64,000 nucleotides of DNA from Nocardioides sp. zg-DK7169 (GCF_013155365.1 NZ_JABJRA010000004.1:248001-312000), one strand, 5' to 3'. Counted from the stretch's first letter, positions 37,826 to 46,981 are shown. Numbers and translations are program-made. Notes: generated from the letters alone by a model not told the origin.

Positions 37826-38770
37826 GTGCCCGAGACCGACGTCATGATCCGTGCCCGCGGCCTGCGCAAGTCCTTCGGCGACTTCGAGGCCGTCCGCGGC
37901 GTCGACGTCGACGTCCACCGCGGGGAGGCCTTCGGGTTCCTGGGGCCCAACGGCGCCGGCAAGTCCTCCACGATGCGGATGATCGCCGCGGTCTCGCCCG
38001 TGACCGGGGGCGAGCTGCGCATCCTGGGGCTCGACCCGGCGACCCACGGCCCCGCGATCCGGGCCCGCCTCGGTGTCTGCCCCCAGGAGGACACCCTCGA
38101 CACCGAGCTCAACGTGCGCGAGAACCTCTACATCTACGGTCGCTACTTCGGGCTGCCCAAGGCCGAGGTGCGCGACCGGGTCGAGGAGCTGTTGGAGTTC
38201 GTGCAGCTCACCGACAAGGCCGAGGCGCTGGTCGAGGACCTCTCCGGCGGGATGAAGCGCCGCCTCACCATCGCGCGCTCGCTGGTCAACAGCCCCGACC
38301 TGCTGCTGCTCGACGAGCCGACCACCGGGCTCGACCCGCAGGCCCGCCACGTGCTGTGGGACCGGCTGTTCCGGCTCAAGCAGGCGGGCGTGACGCTGGT
38401 GATCACCACCCACTACATGGACGAGGCCGAGCAGCTCTGCGACCGGCTCGTGGTCATGGACAAGGGCGTGATCGTCGCGGAGGACTCCCCGCTGGCGTTG
38501 ATCCGCACCCACTCCACCCGCGAGGTCGCCGAGCTGCGCTTCGGGGTCGCGGAGACCGACCAGGGCCACGAGGCGCTCGCGGAGAAGGTCGCCGACCTCG
38601 GGGAGCGCGTGGAGGTGCTCGCCGACCGGTTGCTGGTCTACGGCGACGACGGCGAGGAGGTCGTCGCCAAGGTTCACGAGCGCGGGCTGCGCCCGGTGGC
38701 CACGCTGGTGCGCCGCTCCAGCCTCGAGGACGTCTTCCTGCGCCTCACCGGCCGCACCCTGGTGGACTGA
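37826..38770 (+). CDS. ABC transporter ATP-binding protein (drug / lipo-oligosaccharide exporter type)
   Basis: 314 residues. Walker A GPNGAGKSS, signature LSGGMKRR, Walker B LLLLDEPTTGLD and switch His in ITTHYMDEAEQ are present. A C-terminal extension follows as in DrrA/NodI-type ATPases. The GTG at 37826 is preferred to the in-frame GTG at 37817 because TACAGT (37813-37818) ends 7 nt before it. Two permease genes follow with 1- and 4-nt overlaps, forming a three-gene exporter operon. Confidence 0.92.
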   Translation: MPETDVMIRARGLRKSFGDFEAVRGVDVDVHRGEAFGFLGPNGAGKSSTMRMIAAVSPVTGGELRILGLDPATHGPAIRARLGVCPQEDTLDTELNVRENLYIYGRYFGLPKAEVRDRVEELLEFVQLTDKAEALVEDLSGGMKRRLTIARSLVNSPDLLLLDEPTTGLDPQARHVLWDRLFRLKQAGVTLVITTHYMDEAEQLCDRLVVMDKGVIVAEDSPLALIRTHSTREVAELRFGVAETDQGHEALAEKVADLGERVEVLADRLLVYGDDGEEVVAKVHERGLRPVATLVRRSSLEDVFLRLTGRTLVD

Positions 38771-39630
38771 TGGACCCCTCCGAGATCTCCCGCGCCGCGC
38801 CGCGGCCCGCCGACGCGGGGGCCGGCCGTGGCCCCGCCTCCGGGGACCTCCCGCTCGCCGAGGGCGTGCGCCGCCAGGTCGACTACTGGATGGTGGTCGT
38901 CCGGCGCACCTGGAAGGGCTCGGTGGTCTCCTCCTTCCTCTCCCCGCTGCTCTACGTCGTCGCGATGGGCGTCGTGCTCGGCGGCTTCATCGCGGGCGAC
39001 CCCGAGACCCTCGAGGGCGCGGACTCCTACCTGGCGTTCGTGGTGCCGGGCCTGATCGCGGCCCACGCGATGCAGACCGCGGTCAGCGAGACCACCTACC
39101 CGGTGATGGGCATGATCAAGTGGCAGCGGGTCTACGACTCCATGCTCGCCACGCCGCTGCAGGTCCAGCACGTCGTCGCCGCCCACCTGGGCTTCGTGGC
39201 GGTGCGCCTCGCGACCACCTGCGCGGTCTACAACCTGGTGCTGGCGCCGTTCGGGGTCTTCGCGACCTGGTGGGGCGCGATCGCGGCGTTCCTGGCCCAG
39301 GTGCTGGTCGGCATGTGCTTCGCCACCCTCGTCTACGGCGTCAGTGCCCGGCTGCGCTCCGAGGAGGGCTTCGGCGTGATGTTCCGCCTCGGGGTCTTCC
39401 CGCTCTTCTTGTTCTCCGGCGCCTTCTTCCCGGTCTCCAACCTGGGGGAGGCGGGCGCGTGGGCGGCGCGGCTCACCCCGCTGTGGCAGGGCGTGAACCT
39501 GTCACGGATGTTCGCGCTCGACCACGTCACCTGGTGGCTGGCCGGGGTGAACACGCTGGTGCTGCTGGTGCTGTGCGTCCTGGGCTGGTTCTGGTCGGTC
39601 TCCGGCCTGCGGCGACGGATGGTCTCGTGA
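38770..39630 (+). CDS. ABC-2 type permease, subunit 1
   Basis: 286 residues with a short cytoplasmic N-terminus and about six membrane helices. Contains the ABC-2 family pattern around YPVMGMIKWQRVYDSMLATP and SGAFFPVSNL. Its ATG overlaps the ATPase stop (TGATG). It is homologous in layout to the next gene (the YDSMLATPL / YDQMLATPL motif is shared), so the exporter is probably a heterodimer of NodJ/DrrB-type subunits. Confidence 0.88.
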   Translation: MDPSEISRAAPRPADAGAGRGPASGDLPLAEGVRRQVDYWMVVVRRTWKGSVVSSFLSPLLYVVAMGVVLGGFIAGDPETLEGADSYLAFVVPGLIAAHAMQTAVSETTYPVMGMIKWQRVYDSMLATPLQVQHVVAAHLGFVAVRLATTCAVYNLVLAPFGVFATWWGAIAAFLAQVLVGMCFATLVYGVSARLRSEEGFGVMFRLGVFPLFLFSGAFFPVSNLGEAGAWAARLTPLWQGVNLSRMFALDHVTWWLAGVNTLVLLVLCVLGWFWSVSGLRRRMVS

Positions 39631-40445
39631 GCGCCACGAACCCCGTGGCCCCGGGGACTCCCGCCGCCGGCTCCCCGCTCGGCCCCGTCGAGGCGGTCGG
39701 CCTGCTGGTCCTGCGCAACTACCTGACCTACAAGAAGGCCTGGAAGCTCTACCTCACCGGCTTCCTCGAGCCCTTCTTCTACCTGCTCTCGATCGGCATC
39801 GGCGTCGGGCAGCTGATCGACACCTTCGACTTCAACGGCGAGCCCATCCCGTACGCCGAGTTCGTCGCCCCCGCCATGCTGGCCGCGTCGGCGATGAACG
39901 GCGCGCTGATGGACTCGACGTTCAACGTCTTCTTCAAGCTGCGCCACCAGAAGCTCTACGACCAGATGCTGGCCACCCCGCTGAGGAGCATCGACGTCGC
40001 GCGCGGCGAGATCGCCTGGGGCCAGCTGCGGGGGAGCAGCTACTCCGCGGCCTTCCTCGTGGTGATGGCGCTGATGGGGCTGGTCCACTCCTGGTGGGCG
40101 CTGCTGGCGCTGCCGGCCGCGCTGCTGATCGGCTTTGCGTTCAGCGCCGTGTGCATGGCGCTCACGACCTACCTGAAGTCCTGGCAGGACTTCGACAAGA
40201 TCACCCTGGTGCAGCTGCCCCTGTTCCTGTTCTCGGCCACGTTCTTCCCGATCACCGCGCTGGACCCGTGGGCGCGCTGGCTCGTCGAGGTCACCCCGCT
40301 CTATCGCGGCGTCGTGCTCTGCCGCGAGCTGGTCACCGGCTCGGTCACCTCCGCGTCGGCGGTCTCCGTGGTCTACCTGCTGGTGATGGGCGTGGTCGGG
40401 CTGGTCGTGGTGCGCCGGCGCCTGGAGCGGCTGCTCCTGCAGTGA
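39627..40445 (+). CDS. ABC-2 type permease, subunit 2
   Basis: 272 residues, six predicted membrane helices, with KLYDQMLATPLRSIDVARGE and the FLFSATFFPITALDPWARW segment typical of NodJ-like permeases. The GTG start overlaps the previous stop by 4 nt (GTGA). It completes the exporter begun at 37826. Substrate unknown: drug, lipid-linked sugar or another amphipathic molecule are all possible. Confidence 0.88.
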   Translation: MSATNPVAPGTPAAGSPLGPVEAVGLLVLRNYLTYKKAWKLYLTGFLEPFFYLLSIGIGVGQLIDTFDFNGEPIPYAEFVAPAMLAASAMNGALMDSTFNVFFKLRHQKLYDQMLATPLRSIDVARGEIAWGQLRGSSYSAAFLVVMALMGLVHSWWALLALPAALLIGFAFSAVCMALTTYLKSWQDFDKITLVQLPLFLFSATFFPITALDPWARWLVEVTPLYRGVVLCRELVTGSVTSASAVSVVYLLVMGVVGLVVVRRRLERLLLQ

Positions 40446-40506
40446 GCCCGGGCAGCACGGGGGAGCACCGGCGGCCCGGCTGGGCGCGCTGTTCTACGGT
40501 GGGCGC

Positions 40507-40701
40507 ATGAGGCACACGGAGTTCTGGGCGCGCATGGAGCAGGCCCTCGGTGCCGGCTACTGCCGGGTGTGGGCCGACCAGTTCGTGATGGCGGACCTCG
40601 GCGGTCGCACCGCGAGCGAGGCGCTCGCCGCCGGTGTGTCCCCCAAGCAGGTGTGGGCAGCGGTCTGGCAGGCGCTCGACCTGCCCGCGCGCGAGCGCTG
40701 A
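40507..40701 (+). CDS. DUF3046 protein
   Basis: 64 residues: MRHTEFWARMEQALG, then LGGRTASEALAAGVSPKQVW near the C-terminus. This matches the small actinobacterial DUF3046 family, which is regularly found just upstream of recA. No function is known. TACGGT (40495-40500) ends 6 nt before the ATG, so it is probably leaderless. The recA LexA box begins 30 nt after its stop. Confidence 0.88.
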   Translation: MRHTEFWARMEQALGAGYCRVWADQFVMADLGGRTASEALAAGVSPKQVWAAVWQALDLPARER

Positions 40702-40730
40702 GGCGCGACACGCCGACCCGACGTGTGTGC

Positions 40731-40746
40731 TCGAACAGACGTTCGG
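40731..40746. promoter_or_regulatory. LexA (SOS) box upstream of recA
   Basis: TCGAACAGACGTTCGG has one mismatch (final A to G) from TCGAAC-N4-GTTCGA. A TAGGGT hexamer follows at 40749-40754 as a likely -10, giving a recA leader of about 115 nt. Confidence 0.85.
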
Positions 40747-40877
40747 GCTAGGGTGTGTCCACAGGTACGACGCCGGGCGAGGTCGTCCACAGTCGCGACG
40801 CGCTGATCAGGCGTTGTCGGTGGCTCGCTCTAGCGTCGAAGACGTACCTGACACACGACGATCAGATGGGGATTGAC

Positions 40878-41927
40878 ATGGCTGGTGGAGACCGCGAGAA
40901 GGCCCTGGACGCCGCGCTCGCCAATATCGAGAAGTCCTTCGGCAAGGGCTCGGTCATGCGCCTGGGCGACGAGACGCGCGCGCCGCTCGAGGTGATCCCC
41001 ACCGGGTCGATCGCGCTCGACGTCGCCCTCGGCCTCGGTGGCCTGCCCCGCGGCCGGGTCGTCGAGATCTACGGCCCGGAGTCGTCGGGTAAGACCACCG
41101 TCGCCCTGCACGCCGTGGCCAGCGCCCAGGCCGCCGGCGGCATCGTCGCCTTCATCGACGCCGAGCACGCGCTCGACCCCGACTACGCCAAGGCCCTCGG
41201 CGTCGACACCGACGCCCTGCTGGTCTCCCAGCCCGACTCCGGTGAGCAGGCCCTGGAGATCGCCGACATGCTGGTCCGCTCCGGTGCGCTGTCGCTCATC
41301 GTCATCGACTCGGTGGCCGCGCTCGTGCCGCGTGCCGAGATCGAGGGCGAGATGGGCGACAGCCACGTCGGTCTGCAGGCGCGCCTGATGTCGCAGGCGC
41401 TGCGCAAGATGACCGGTGCGCTCAACAACTCCGGCACCACCGCGATCTTCATCAACCAGCTACGCGAGAAGATCGGCGTCATGTTCGGCTCGCCGGAGAC
41501 CACCACCGGTGGTCGCGCGCTGAAGTTCTACTCCTCGGTGCGCCTCGACGTGCGCCGCATCGAGACGCTGAAGAACGGCACCGACATGGTCGGCAACCGC
41601 ACCCGCGTCAAGGTGGTCAAGAACAAGGTCGCCCCGCCGTTCAAGCAGGCGGAGTTCGACATCATGTACGGCAAGGGCATCAGCCGCGAGGGCGGTCTGA
41701 TCGACGTCGGCGTCGAGGCGGGTCTGGTCCGCAAGGCCGGCGCTTGGTACACCTACGACGGCGACCAGCTCGGCCAGGGCAAGGAGAACTCCCGCAAGTT
41801 CCTCCAGGACAACCCCGACCTGGCCAACGAGCTGGAGAAGCGCATCCTCGAGAAGCTCGGCGTCATCCCGAGCGTCGAGGCCGACGCCGGTGCCGCCGCC
41901 GAGCCGGTCGGGGTCGACGACTTCTGA
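40878..41927 (+). CDS. recA: Recombinase A
   Basis: 349 residues. It is the strand-exchange protein and co-protease for LexA. Walker A is GPESSGKTT at 66-74; other RecA blocks ([37 protein letters not shown]) are intact and there is no intein. The start at 40878 (MAGGDREK) is preferred to ATG 40866, because GGGGA lies a few nt upstream and mycobacterial RecA proteins align here. Regulated by the LexA box at 40731. recX follows after 34 nt. Confidence 0.97.
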   Translation: MAGGDREKALDAALANIEKSFGKGSVMRLGDETRAPLEVIPTGSIALDVALGLGGLPRGRVVEIYGPESSGKTTVALHAVASAQAAGGIVAFIDAEHALDPDYAKALGVDTDALLVSQPDSGEQALEIADMLVRSGALSLIVIDSVAALVPRAEIEGEMGDSHVGLQARLMSQALRKMTGALNNSGTTAIFINQLREKIGVMFGSPETTTGGRALKFYSSVRLDVRRIETLKNGTDMVGNRTRVKVVKNKVAPPFKQAEFDIMYGKGISREGGLIDVGVEAGLVRKAGAWYTYDGDQLGQGKENSRKFLQDNPDLANELEKRILEKLGVIPSVEADAGAAAEPVGVDDF

Positions 41928-41961
41928 TCCCGGCAGGCTCGCATCACCGAGGGGGTGCTGT

Positions 41962-42672
41962 GTGAGGGAGGACCGGCCGCCGCCGTCGTGGCTCGGTGAC
42001 GTCTCCGCAGGTGTGGACGCGTGGACCCAGCGCGCGTCCGCCCCTCCCGCCCCGGAGCCCGTGCGCGAGGACGAGCGCCCCGCCCGCAGGCGCGGCGCGG
42101 GCTCGCGGCGTACGACCGGCGGGCGCCGCTCGCGATCCTCGGCTCCCCCCGAGGACACCGTCGCCCTCGGTCCGCCCGCCGACCCCGAGGCGGTGGCGCG
42201 CAAGATCCTGCTCGACCAGCTGACCGGGCAGGCGCGCACCCGCAAGGAGCTGGGCGACAAGCTCGCGGCCAAGGAGGTCCCGACCGAGATCGCCACCCGT
42301 CTCCTCGACCGTTTCGAGGAGGTCGGGCTGATCGACGACGAGGCGTTCGCGCGGGCCTGGATCGCCAGCCGCCAGCCCGGCAAGGGGCTGGCGCGCCGTG
42401 CCCTGGCCCAGGAGCTGCGCCGCAAGGGCGTCGACGACGAGGTCGCCCGCGACGCGCTGGACGAGATCGACCCCGACGACGAGGAGGAGGCCGCGCGCCG
42501 GCTGGTGCGCAAGAAGCTCCGCTCGCTGTCCCGGGTCGACGACCAGACCGCCACCCGGCGCCTGGTCGGGATGCTGGCGCGCAAGGGCTACTCCTCGGGC
42601 CTGGCGTTCTCCGTGGTGCGCGAGGAGCTGGCGCAGGCCGGTCGTGACGAGCCCGACATCGATCCCGACTGA
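41962..42672 (+). CDS. recX: Regulatory protein RecX
   Basis: 236 residues. RecX inhibits and modulates RecA filaments. The first 75 or so residues are a Pro/Arg-rich disordered extension. The three-helix repeats begin at LLDQLTGQARTRKELGDKL and continue through FEEVGLIDDEAFARAWI and RLVGMLARKGYSSGLAF. The GTG start at 41962 has GAGGGGG upstream; earlier frame extends into the recA end without a better start. Co-transcribed with recA, as in most actinobacteria. Confidence 0.9.
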   Translation: MREDRPPPSWLGDVSAGVDAWTQRASAPPAPEPVREDERPARRRGAGSRRTTGGRRSRSSAPPEDTVALGPPADPEAVARKILLDQLTGQARTRKELGDKLAAKEVPTEIATRLLDRFEEVGLIDDEAFARAWIASRQPGKGLARRALAQELRRKGVDDEVARDALDEIDPDDEEEAARRLVRKKLRSLSRVDDQTATRRLVGMLARKGYSSGLAFSVVREELAQAGRDEPDIDPD

Positions 42673-42721
42673 CGCCCCGGTCGCTCCCGGGCCTGACCGG
42701 TGCTCGGTGCACAATGCCGTC

Positions 42722-43219
42722 ATGGCCGACCACGAGCGCGAGATCCTGACCTACGAGCTGTTCGGCGTTGCCGTACGCGACCTGGCCCAGCAGGTGGTCG
42801 ACTCCGGTTACCGCCCCGACCTGGTGCTGGCGATCGCCCGCGGTGGTCTCGGACTGGCGATGGGTCTGGGCTACGCGCTCGACGTCAAGAACCTCTCGGC
42901 CGTCAACGTCGAGTTCTACACCGGCGTCGACCAGCGCCTCGACGTGCCGATGATGCTGCCGCCGACCCCGGCGGCCGTGGACCTGTCCGGGCTCAAGGTG
43001 CTCGTCGCCGACGACGTCGCCGACAGCGGTCGCACCCTGCAGGTGGTCCGCGAGTTCTGCGGCGACCACGTGGCCGAGGCGCGCACCGCGGTGATCTACG
43101 AGAAGCCGTGGTCGGTGGTGAAGCCGGACTACGCCTGGCGCCGCACCGAGAAGTGGATCAACTTCCCGTGGTCCAGCGAGCCGCCGCTCGTGGACCGTCG
43201 CGGGGGCCTCGCGCACTGA
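42722..43219 (+). CDS. Phosphoribosyltransferase domain protein
   Basis: 165 residues of the type I PRTase fold. The PRPP-binding loop is VLVADDVADSGRTL; an upstream LVLAIARGGLGLA loop and the flexible FYTGVDQR region complete the fold. It resembles xanthine/hypoxanthine-guanine phosphoribosyltransferase-like proteins, with the base unknown. CACAAT (42710-42715) ends 6 nt before the ATG, suggesting a leaderless transcript. It lies between recX and PPK2. Confidence 0.85.
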   Translation: MADHEREILTYELFGVAVRDLAQQVVDSGYRPDLVLAIARGGLGLAMGLGYALDVKNLSAVNVEFYTGVDQRLDVPMMLPPTPAAVDLSGLKVLVADDVADSGRTLQVVREFCGDHVAEARTAVIYEKPWSVVKPDYAWRRTEKWINFPWSSEPPLVDRRGGLAH

Positions 43220-43274
43220 CGAGGCGCACCACCGGTTCCTCGCGGGGGTTGACAGGGCCCGCGAGGATCGAGCC

Positions 43275-44120
43275 ATGGCGATCGAGCACCCGACGAGGCT
43301 GGCGGCCGGGCCGGTGGACCTGAGGGCGCTCGAGACCGGCACGACGCCGGGCTTCGAGGGGGACAAGGCGGCCGGGCAGAAGGCACTCGAGCACCTGGGG
43401 CGTGAGCTCGCCGACCTGCAGGAACGGCTCTTCGCGCACGGCCGGGTCGGCGGACGTCGACGGATGCTGCTGGTGCTCCAGGGCATGGACACCTCCGGCA
43501 AGGGTGGCACCGTGCGCAAGACGGTCGGCCTGGTCGACCCGCAGGGCGTGCGCACCGTGTCCTTCCGGGCACCCACCGAGGAGGAGCGCGCGCACGACTT
43601 CCTGTGGCGGGTACGCCGGGTGCTGCCGCCCCCGGGCGACCTCGGCGTCTTCGACCGCTCGCACTACGAGGACGTGCTCGCGGCCCGGGTGCGGGGCCTC
43701 GCGCCGCCCGCGGAGATCGAGCGGCGCCTGGGAGCGATCAACGAGTTCGAGGCCGAGCTCGCGGCCGACGGGGTGAGCATCGTGAAGTGCCTGCTGCACA
43801 TCAGCCCGGACGAGCAGCTGCACCGGCTGCTGGCGCGCCTCGACGACCCGAGCAAGCACTGGAAGTTCAGTCCCGACGACATCGACGACCGGGCCCGGTG
43901 GGGTGAGTACCGCGCGGCCCACGAGGTCGCGCTCGCCCGCACCAACACCGAGGCCGCGCCGTGGTTCGTCGTACCGGCCGACCGCAAGTGGTACCGCAAC
44001 CTCGCGGTGGCGCAGATCCTGCTGGCCGCGCTGCGGGACATGGACCTCGCCTGGCCGCCGGGGGACTTCGACGTGGACGCCGAACGGGCCAGGCTGCTCG
44101 GCACGGAGCCGAGCGCCTGA
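43275..44120 (+). CDS. ppk2: Polyphosphate kinase 2 family nucleotide phosphotransferase
   Basis: 281 residues. PPK2 enzymes move phosphate between polyphosphate and nucleotides. Walker A is GMDTSGKGG, the Walker B/lid region is FDRSHYEDVL, and the C-terminal WFVVPADRKWYRNLAV is typical. Whether it phosphorylates NMP or NDP is not clear from sequence. It lies after the phosphoribosyltransferase gene. Convergent with the secreted-protein gene at 44177. Confidence 0.92.
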   Translation: MAIEHPTRLAAGPVDLRALETGTTPGFEGDKAAGQKALEHLGRELADLQERLFAHGRVGGRRRMLLVLQGMDTSGKGGTVRKTVGLVDPQGVRTVSFRAPTEEERAHDFLWRVRRVLPPPGDLGVFDRSHYEDVLAARVRGLAPPAEIERRLGAINEFEAELAADGVSIVKCLLHISPDEQLHRLLARLDDPSKHWKFSPDDIDDRARWGEYRAAHEVALARTNTEAAPWFVVPADRKWYRNLAVAQILLAALRDMDLAWPPGDFDVDAERARLLGTEPSA

Positions 44121-44176
44121 CCCGTTCTGAGTCGTGATCTGCCCAGGATCAGCGGGCGTGGATCAGCGGGGCCGCA

Positions 44177-44851
44177 TCAGTAGGTGATGTAGCGCCCGGT
44201 CGTCGGGGCGAACTTCTTGTTGCCCTTGAAGGTGATCTTCCACTGGAACTTGCCGTTGCGGGGCGCCGGCAGGTAGATCGTGAAGCGGCCCTTCTTGTCG
44301 GTCTTCTGGGTGCGGAAGCCCTTCCACTTCTTGCCGGCCTTCTTCTGGATCGTGATCTTGGTCTTGGCCCCGGGCACGATCTTGCCCTTGACGCCGGCCC
44401 GCTTGCCCGAGATGAACGAGGTGTTCAGCTTGCGCTGCACCTTCTGCTTCTTCGAGATGCTCGAGGCGCTGTAGGCCGAGGTGCCGCCGTAGACGGCACG
44501 GTAGGTGCCGTTCTGGCGGGCCTTGATGGTCTCGTAGAGATAGGCGGTCGAGGAGCTCGCGACCGTCTTCCACTTCTTGGTGCCGGTCGCCTTGAACTGC
44601 ACCTGCAGCGGGCCGTCATAGATCTGGGCGCCGCCGCTGTTCACGACGTTGACGGAGAGGTAGAGGCTCTCGCCGACGGCGGGGACCTTGCCCTGGCTGC
44701 GGTAGCCGGGCTCCAGCCACGGGCCACCGTCGCCGCTCACGATGCGGGTCGACTCGGCCGCGGAGGCGGGGGCGGCGGTGCTGATCACGGCTGCGGTGGG
44801 GCCGACCAGGGCAGTGGCCAGCACCGCGGCGATGAAGGGGCGAATACGCAC
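44177..44851 (-). CDS. Small secreted Ig-like / beta-sandwich protein
   Basis: 224 residues with a signal peptide (about 1-30, ending ASAAE). Two beta-rich repeats follow: an Ig-like segment with ARQNGTYRAVYGGTSAY and a Lys-rich segment with KITIQKKAGKKWKGF and KKGRFTIYLPAP. It has no catalytic motif. The protein cut off at 63475-64000 is a clear paralogue (both contain NGTYRA and KVQR, then the same second repeat). The GTG start at 44851 has an AGGA upstream. Possibly a structural or surface protein; function unknown. Confidence 0.75.
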   Translation of the reverse strand: MRIRPFIAAVLATALVGPTAAVISTAAPASAAESTRIVSGDGGPWLEPGYRSQGKVPAVGESLYLSVNVVNSGGAQIYDGPLQVQFKATGTKKWKTVASSSTAYLYETIKARQNGTYRAVYGGTSAYSASSISKKQKVQRKLNTSFISGKRAGVKGKIVPGAKTKITIQKKAGKKWKGFRTQKTDKKGRFTIYLPAPRNGKFQWKITFKGNKKFAPTTGRYITY

Positions 44852-45034
44852 GGGATCGTCCTGTTCTTCGTGGAGGTGAGGGAGGGCCCCGAGGCCCGAG
44901 GCCGTTACCTTCCCCACTTCGGCCCGGCTCACACCGGGCGGCGCTGCGAGCAGTCTCACGGCGCCCACCGCGTGTCGTGCAGGGGGGATCGAGGCGCCTC
45001 GTGGCGCAACGGCGAACCTCGCTAGGGTGACGCC

Positions 45035-45796
45035 GTGATCCCTGTCGTGGCCGTGACCCGTTACGTCACGCCGTTGCGGGAGGGCGGCTCCCTCCCGGGC
45101 GTGGTGGAGGCGGAGGACCTCGGCACCTACGTGTGCAAGTTCCGCGGCGCCGGCCAGGGCGTGCGGGTGCTGGTGGCGGAGGTCGTCGTCGCCGAGCTCG
45201 CTCGCCGCATCGGCCTGCGCACGCCGCGGCTGGTCGGGCTCGAGCTCGACGCGAGCCTGGCGCGCTACGAGGCCGACGAGGAGGTCCAGGACCTGCTGGT
45301 GGCCAGCGTCGGGCTCAACCTCGGCGTCGACTTCCTGCCGGGCTCCTTCGGCTTCGACGGCGAGGTCGCCGACCCGGCCGTGGCCGCTCGCGTGCTGTGG
45401 CTCGACGCGTTCTGCGCCAACGTCGACCGCAGCTGGCGCAACCCCAACCTGCTGCTGTGGCACGGCGACCTGTGGGTCATCGACCACGGCGCCTCGCTGT
45501 ACTTCCACCACGGGTGGCGCGGCGGTGTCACCGACCCGGCCCGGTTCGCGGCGCAGCCGTGGTCGATGGACGACCACGTGCTGGCGGCGTACGCCGGCGG
45601 TCTGGCGAAGGCCGACGCGAGCATCAGCGCGACGCTGGGCACCGACGACTTCGTCGAGACCCTCGCGCTGGTGCCGGACGCTTGGCTGGAGCCGGTGCCG
45701 GGCGCCGAGACCCCCGAGGCCGTGCGCGCGGCGTACGTCGATTTCCTCTCGGCCCGCTTCGCCACCCGCTCCTGGCTGCCGCAGGTGGGCGCATGA
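45035..45796 (+). CDS. HipA-like kinase (small, stand-alone)
   Basis: 253 residues resembling the compact HipA-like kinase family. The kinase-like elements are VCKFRGAGQG (nucleotide-binding side), the catalytic loop CANVDRSWRNPNLL and the metal motif WVIDHGAS. It lacks the N-terminal domain of full HipA. TAGGGT (45023-45028) ends 6 nt before the GTG start, so it is probably leaderless. Its stop overlaps the DUF3037 start (ATGA), so the pair is expressed together. Substrate unknown; a toxin role is not shown. Confidence 0.8.
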   Translation: MIPVVAVTRYVTPLREGGSLPGVVEAEDLGTYVCKFRGAGQGVRVLVAEVVVAELARRIGLRTPRLVGLELDASLARYEADEEVQDLLVASVGLNLGVDFLPGSFGFDGEVADPAVAARVLWLDAFCANVDRSWRNPNLLLWHGDLWVIDHGASLYFHHGWRGGVTDPARFAAQPWSMDDHVLAAYAGGLAKADASISATLGTDDFVETLALVPDAWLEPVPGAETPEAVRAAYVDFLSARFATRSWLPQVGA

Positions 45797-46176
45797 GCAC
45801 CCGCCTGCCCTACCAGTACGTCGTGCTGCGCTGCGTCCCGCGCGTGGACCGCGAGGAGTTCCTCAACGTCGGGGTCGTCCTGTACTGCCAGGCCGCCGAC
45901 TACCTCGCCGCCCGCTGGGACGCCGACCCCGAGCGGCTCGGTGCGCTCTTCGCCGGCCTCGACGTGCAGCAGGTCTGCGACGCGCTCGCCTTCGCCGAGG
46001 GCGTGTGCGCCGGGGACGAGCGCGGGGGCGCCGCGTCCGCGCACCCGATCGGTCAGCGCTTCGGCTTCCTCAGGGCGCCCAAGAGCACGGTGATCCAGCC
46101 CGGTCCCGTCCACGGCGGGCTCACCGAGGACCCGGCGGCGGAGCTCGTGCGCCTGGTCGCCCACCTGGTCGGCTGA
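45793..46176 (+). CDS. DUF3037 protein, partner of the HipA-like kinase
   Basis: 127 residues: YQYVVLRCVPRVDREEFLNVGVVLYCQAADY is the conserved N-terminal part of DUF3037 (given here as the adjoining motifs YQYVVLRCVP and EEFLNVGVVLYC). No known activity. The ATG overlaps the kinase stop by 4 nt. HipA-like kinases and DUF3037 proteins commonly occur as such a pair, so this is likely a two-component functional module of unknown target. Confidence 0.82.
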   Translation: MSTRLPYQYVVLRCVPRVDREEFLNVGVVLYCQAADYLAARWDADPERLGALFAGLDVQQVCDALAFAEGVCAGDERGGAASAHPIGQRFGFLRAPKSTVIQPGPVHGGLTEDPAAELVRLVAHLVG

Positions 46177-46181
46177 CGACA

Positions 46182-46217
46182 ACGGCGGCGGGCCGTCCGA
46201 GGACGACCCGCCGCCGT
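46182..46217. terminator. Bidirectional terminator between DUF3037 and cbiX
   Basis: ACGGCGGCGGG (46182-46192) pairs exactly with 46207-46217. After one mismatch the stem continues with CGTCC/GGACG, leaving a tiny loop. It sits in the 61-nt gap between convergent genes. Confidence 0.85.
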
Positions 46218-46237
46218 GGCGTGTGCAGGGCGAAGGC

Positions 46238-46981
46238 TCAGACCGGCACGAGCTCCACCGCGCCGACGGCGTAACGCGCCAGGATCGTGCGCGCGACCTC
46301 CGGGTGGGCACCCAGCGGGGCGGACACGGCGACCGCGCCGGCCTCGAGCGCCAGCTCGGCGGCCCGGTCCGGCAGGAGGCCGGGGGCCAGGAACAGCGAG
46401 GCGACCGCGATGTGGCGCCGGCCCTCGGCACGGAAGGCACGCACGGCCTCGCCGGCCGCCGGCGGGGCCGCGGAGGCGAAGGCCGCGGTCACCGGCAGCT
46501 TGTGGTGGCTGCCCCAGACCCGCGCCAGCCGGGCCACGGCCTGGTTGGCCAGCGGGTCGCTGGAGCCGGCGGCGGCGAGCACCAGCGCGTCGAGCTCGCG
46601 CACCCGGGCCTGGGCCAGGGCAGCGCGCAGCCGCTCGTCGAGCACCTCGAGGAAGCGGGCCTCCAGGCCGAGGATGGACGTCGCGCGGATCTTGAGCCCG
46701 GGGTGGCGCTGCGTCGCCGCGTCGATCGCGGACGGCACGTCGACCTTGGCGTGGTAGGCCTCGGTCAGCAGCAGCGGTACGACGACGATCTCCTCGTGCC
46801 CGGCCCGCACCAGCCGGTCGACGACCGTCTGGAAGGAGGGGCGGGACAGCTCGAGGAACGCCTGCTCGATGCGCAGGTCCGGGCGCATGGCGCGGACCTC
46901 GTCGACCAGGGCGGTGATCGTCTCGGCGGAGCGGGGGTCACGGCTTCCGTGAGCCAGCGCCACCAGGGCGGGAGCAGCCAT
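46238..46981 (-). CDS. Sirohydrochlorin chelatase (CbiX/SirB type)
   Basis: 247 residues with two CbiX half domains. The N-terminal metal site is in LVALAHGSRDPRS, and the second half has LVLAAAGSSDP; the LLTEAYHAKVDVP loop supplies another His. It inserts Fe2+ (or Co2+) into sirohydrochlorin. As the last gene of the sulfite-reductase operon it most likely makes siroheme for the reductase encoded upstream. The ATG overlaps the stop of the His-rich micro-ORF (TGATG); GAGGAGG lies within that ORF as Shine-Dalgarno. Confidence 0.88.
   Translation of the reverse strand: MAAPALVALAHGSRDPRSAETITALVDEVRAMRPDLRIEQAFLELSRPSFQTVVDRLVRAGHEEIVVVPLLLTEAYHAKVDVPSAIDAATQRHPGLKIRATSILGLEARFLEVLDERLRAALAQARVRELDALVLAAAGSSDPLANQAVARLARVWGSHHKLPVTAAFASAAPPAAGEAVRAFRAEGRRHIAVASLFLAPGLLPDRAAELALEAGAVAVSAPLGAHPEVARTILARYAVGAVELVPV

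Noticed and set aside
40878..41927. Intein in recA, as in some mycobacteria
   Set aside because: RecA motifs are continuous over 349 residues with no insertion.
43249..43254. TTGACA before ppk2 as a -35 element
   Set aside because: No -10 hexamer lies at 16-19 nt; the start codon comes too soon.
44146..44170. Direct repeat GGATCAGCGGG (two copies, 14-nt period) between ppk2 and the secreted-protein gene
   Set aside because: Only two copies and a weak hairpin; no evidence of function beyond a possible weak convergent terminator.
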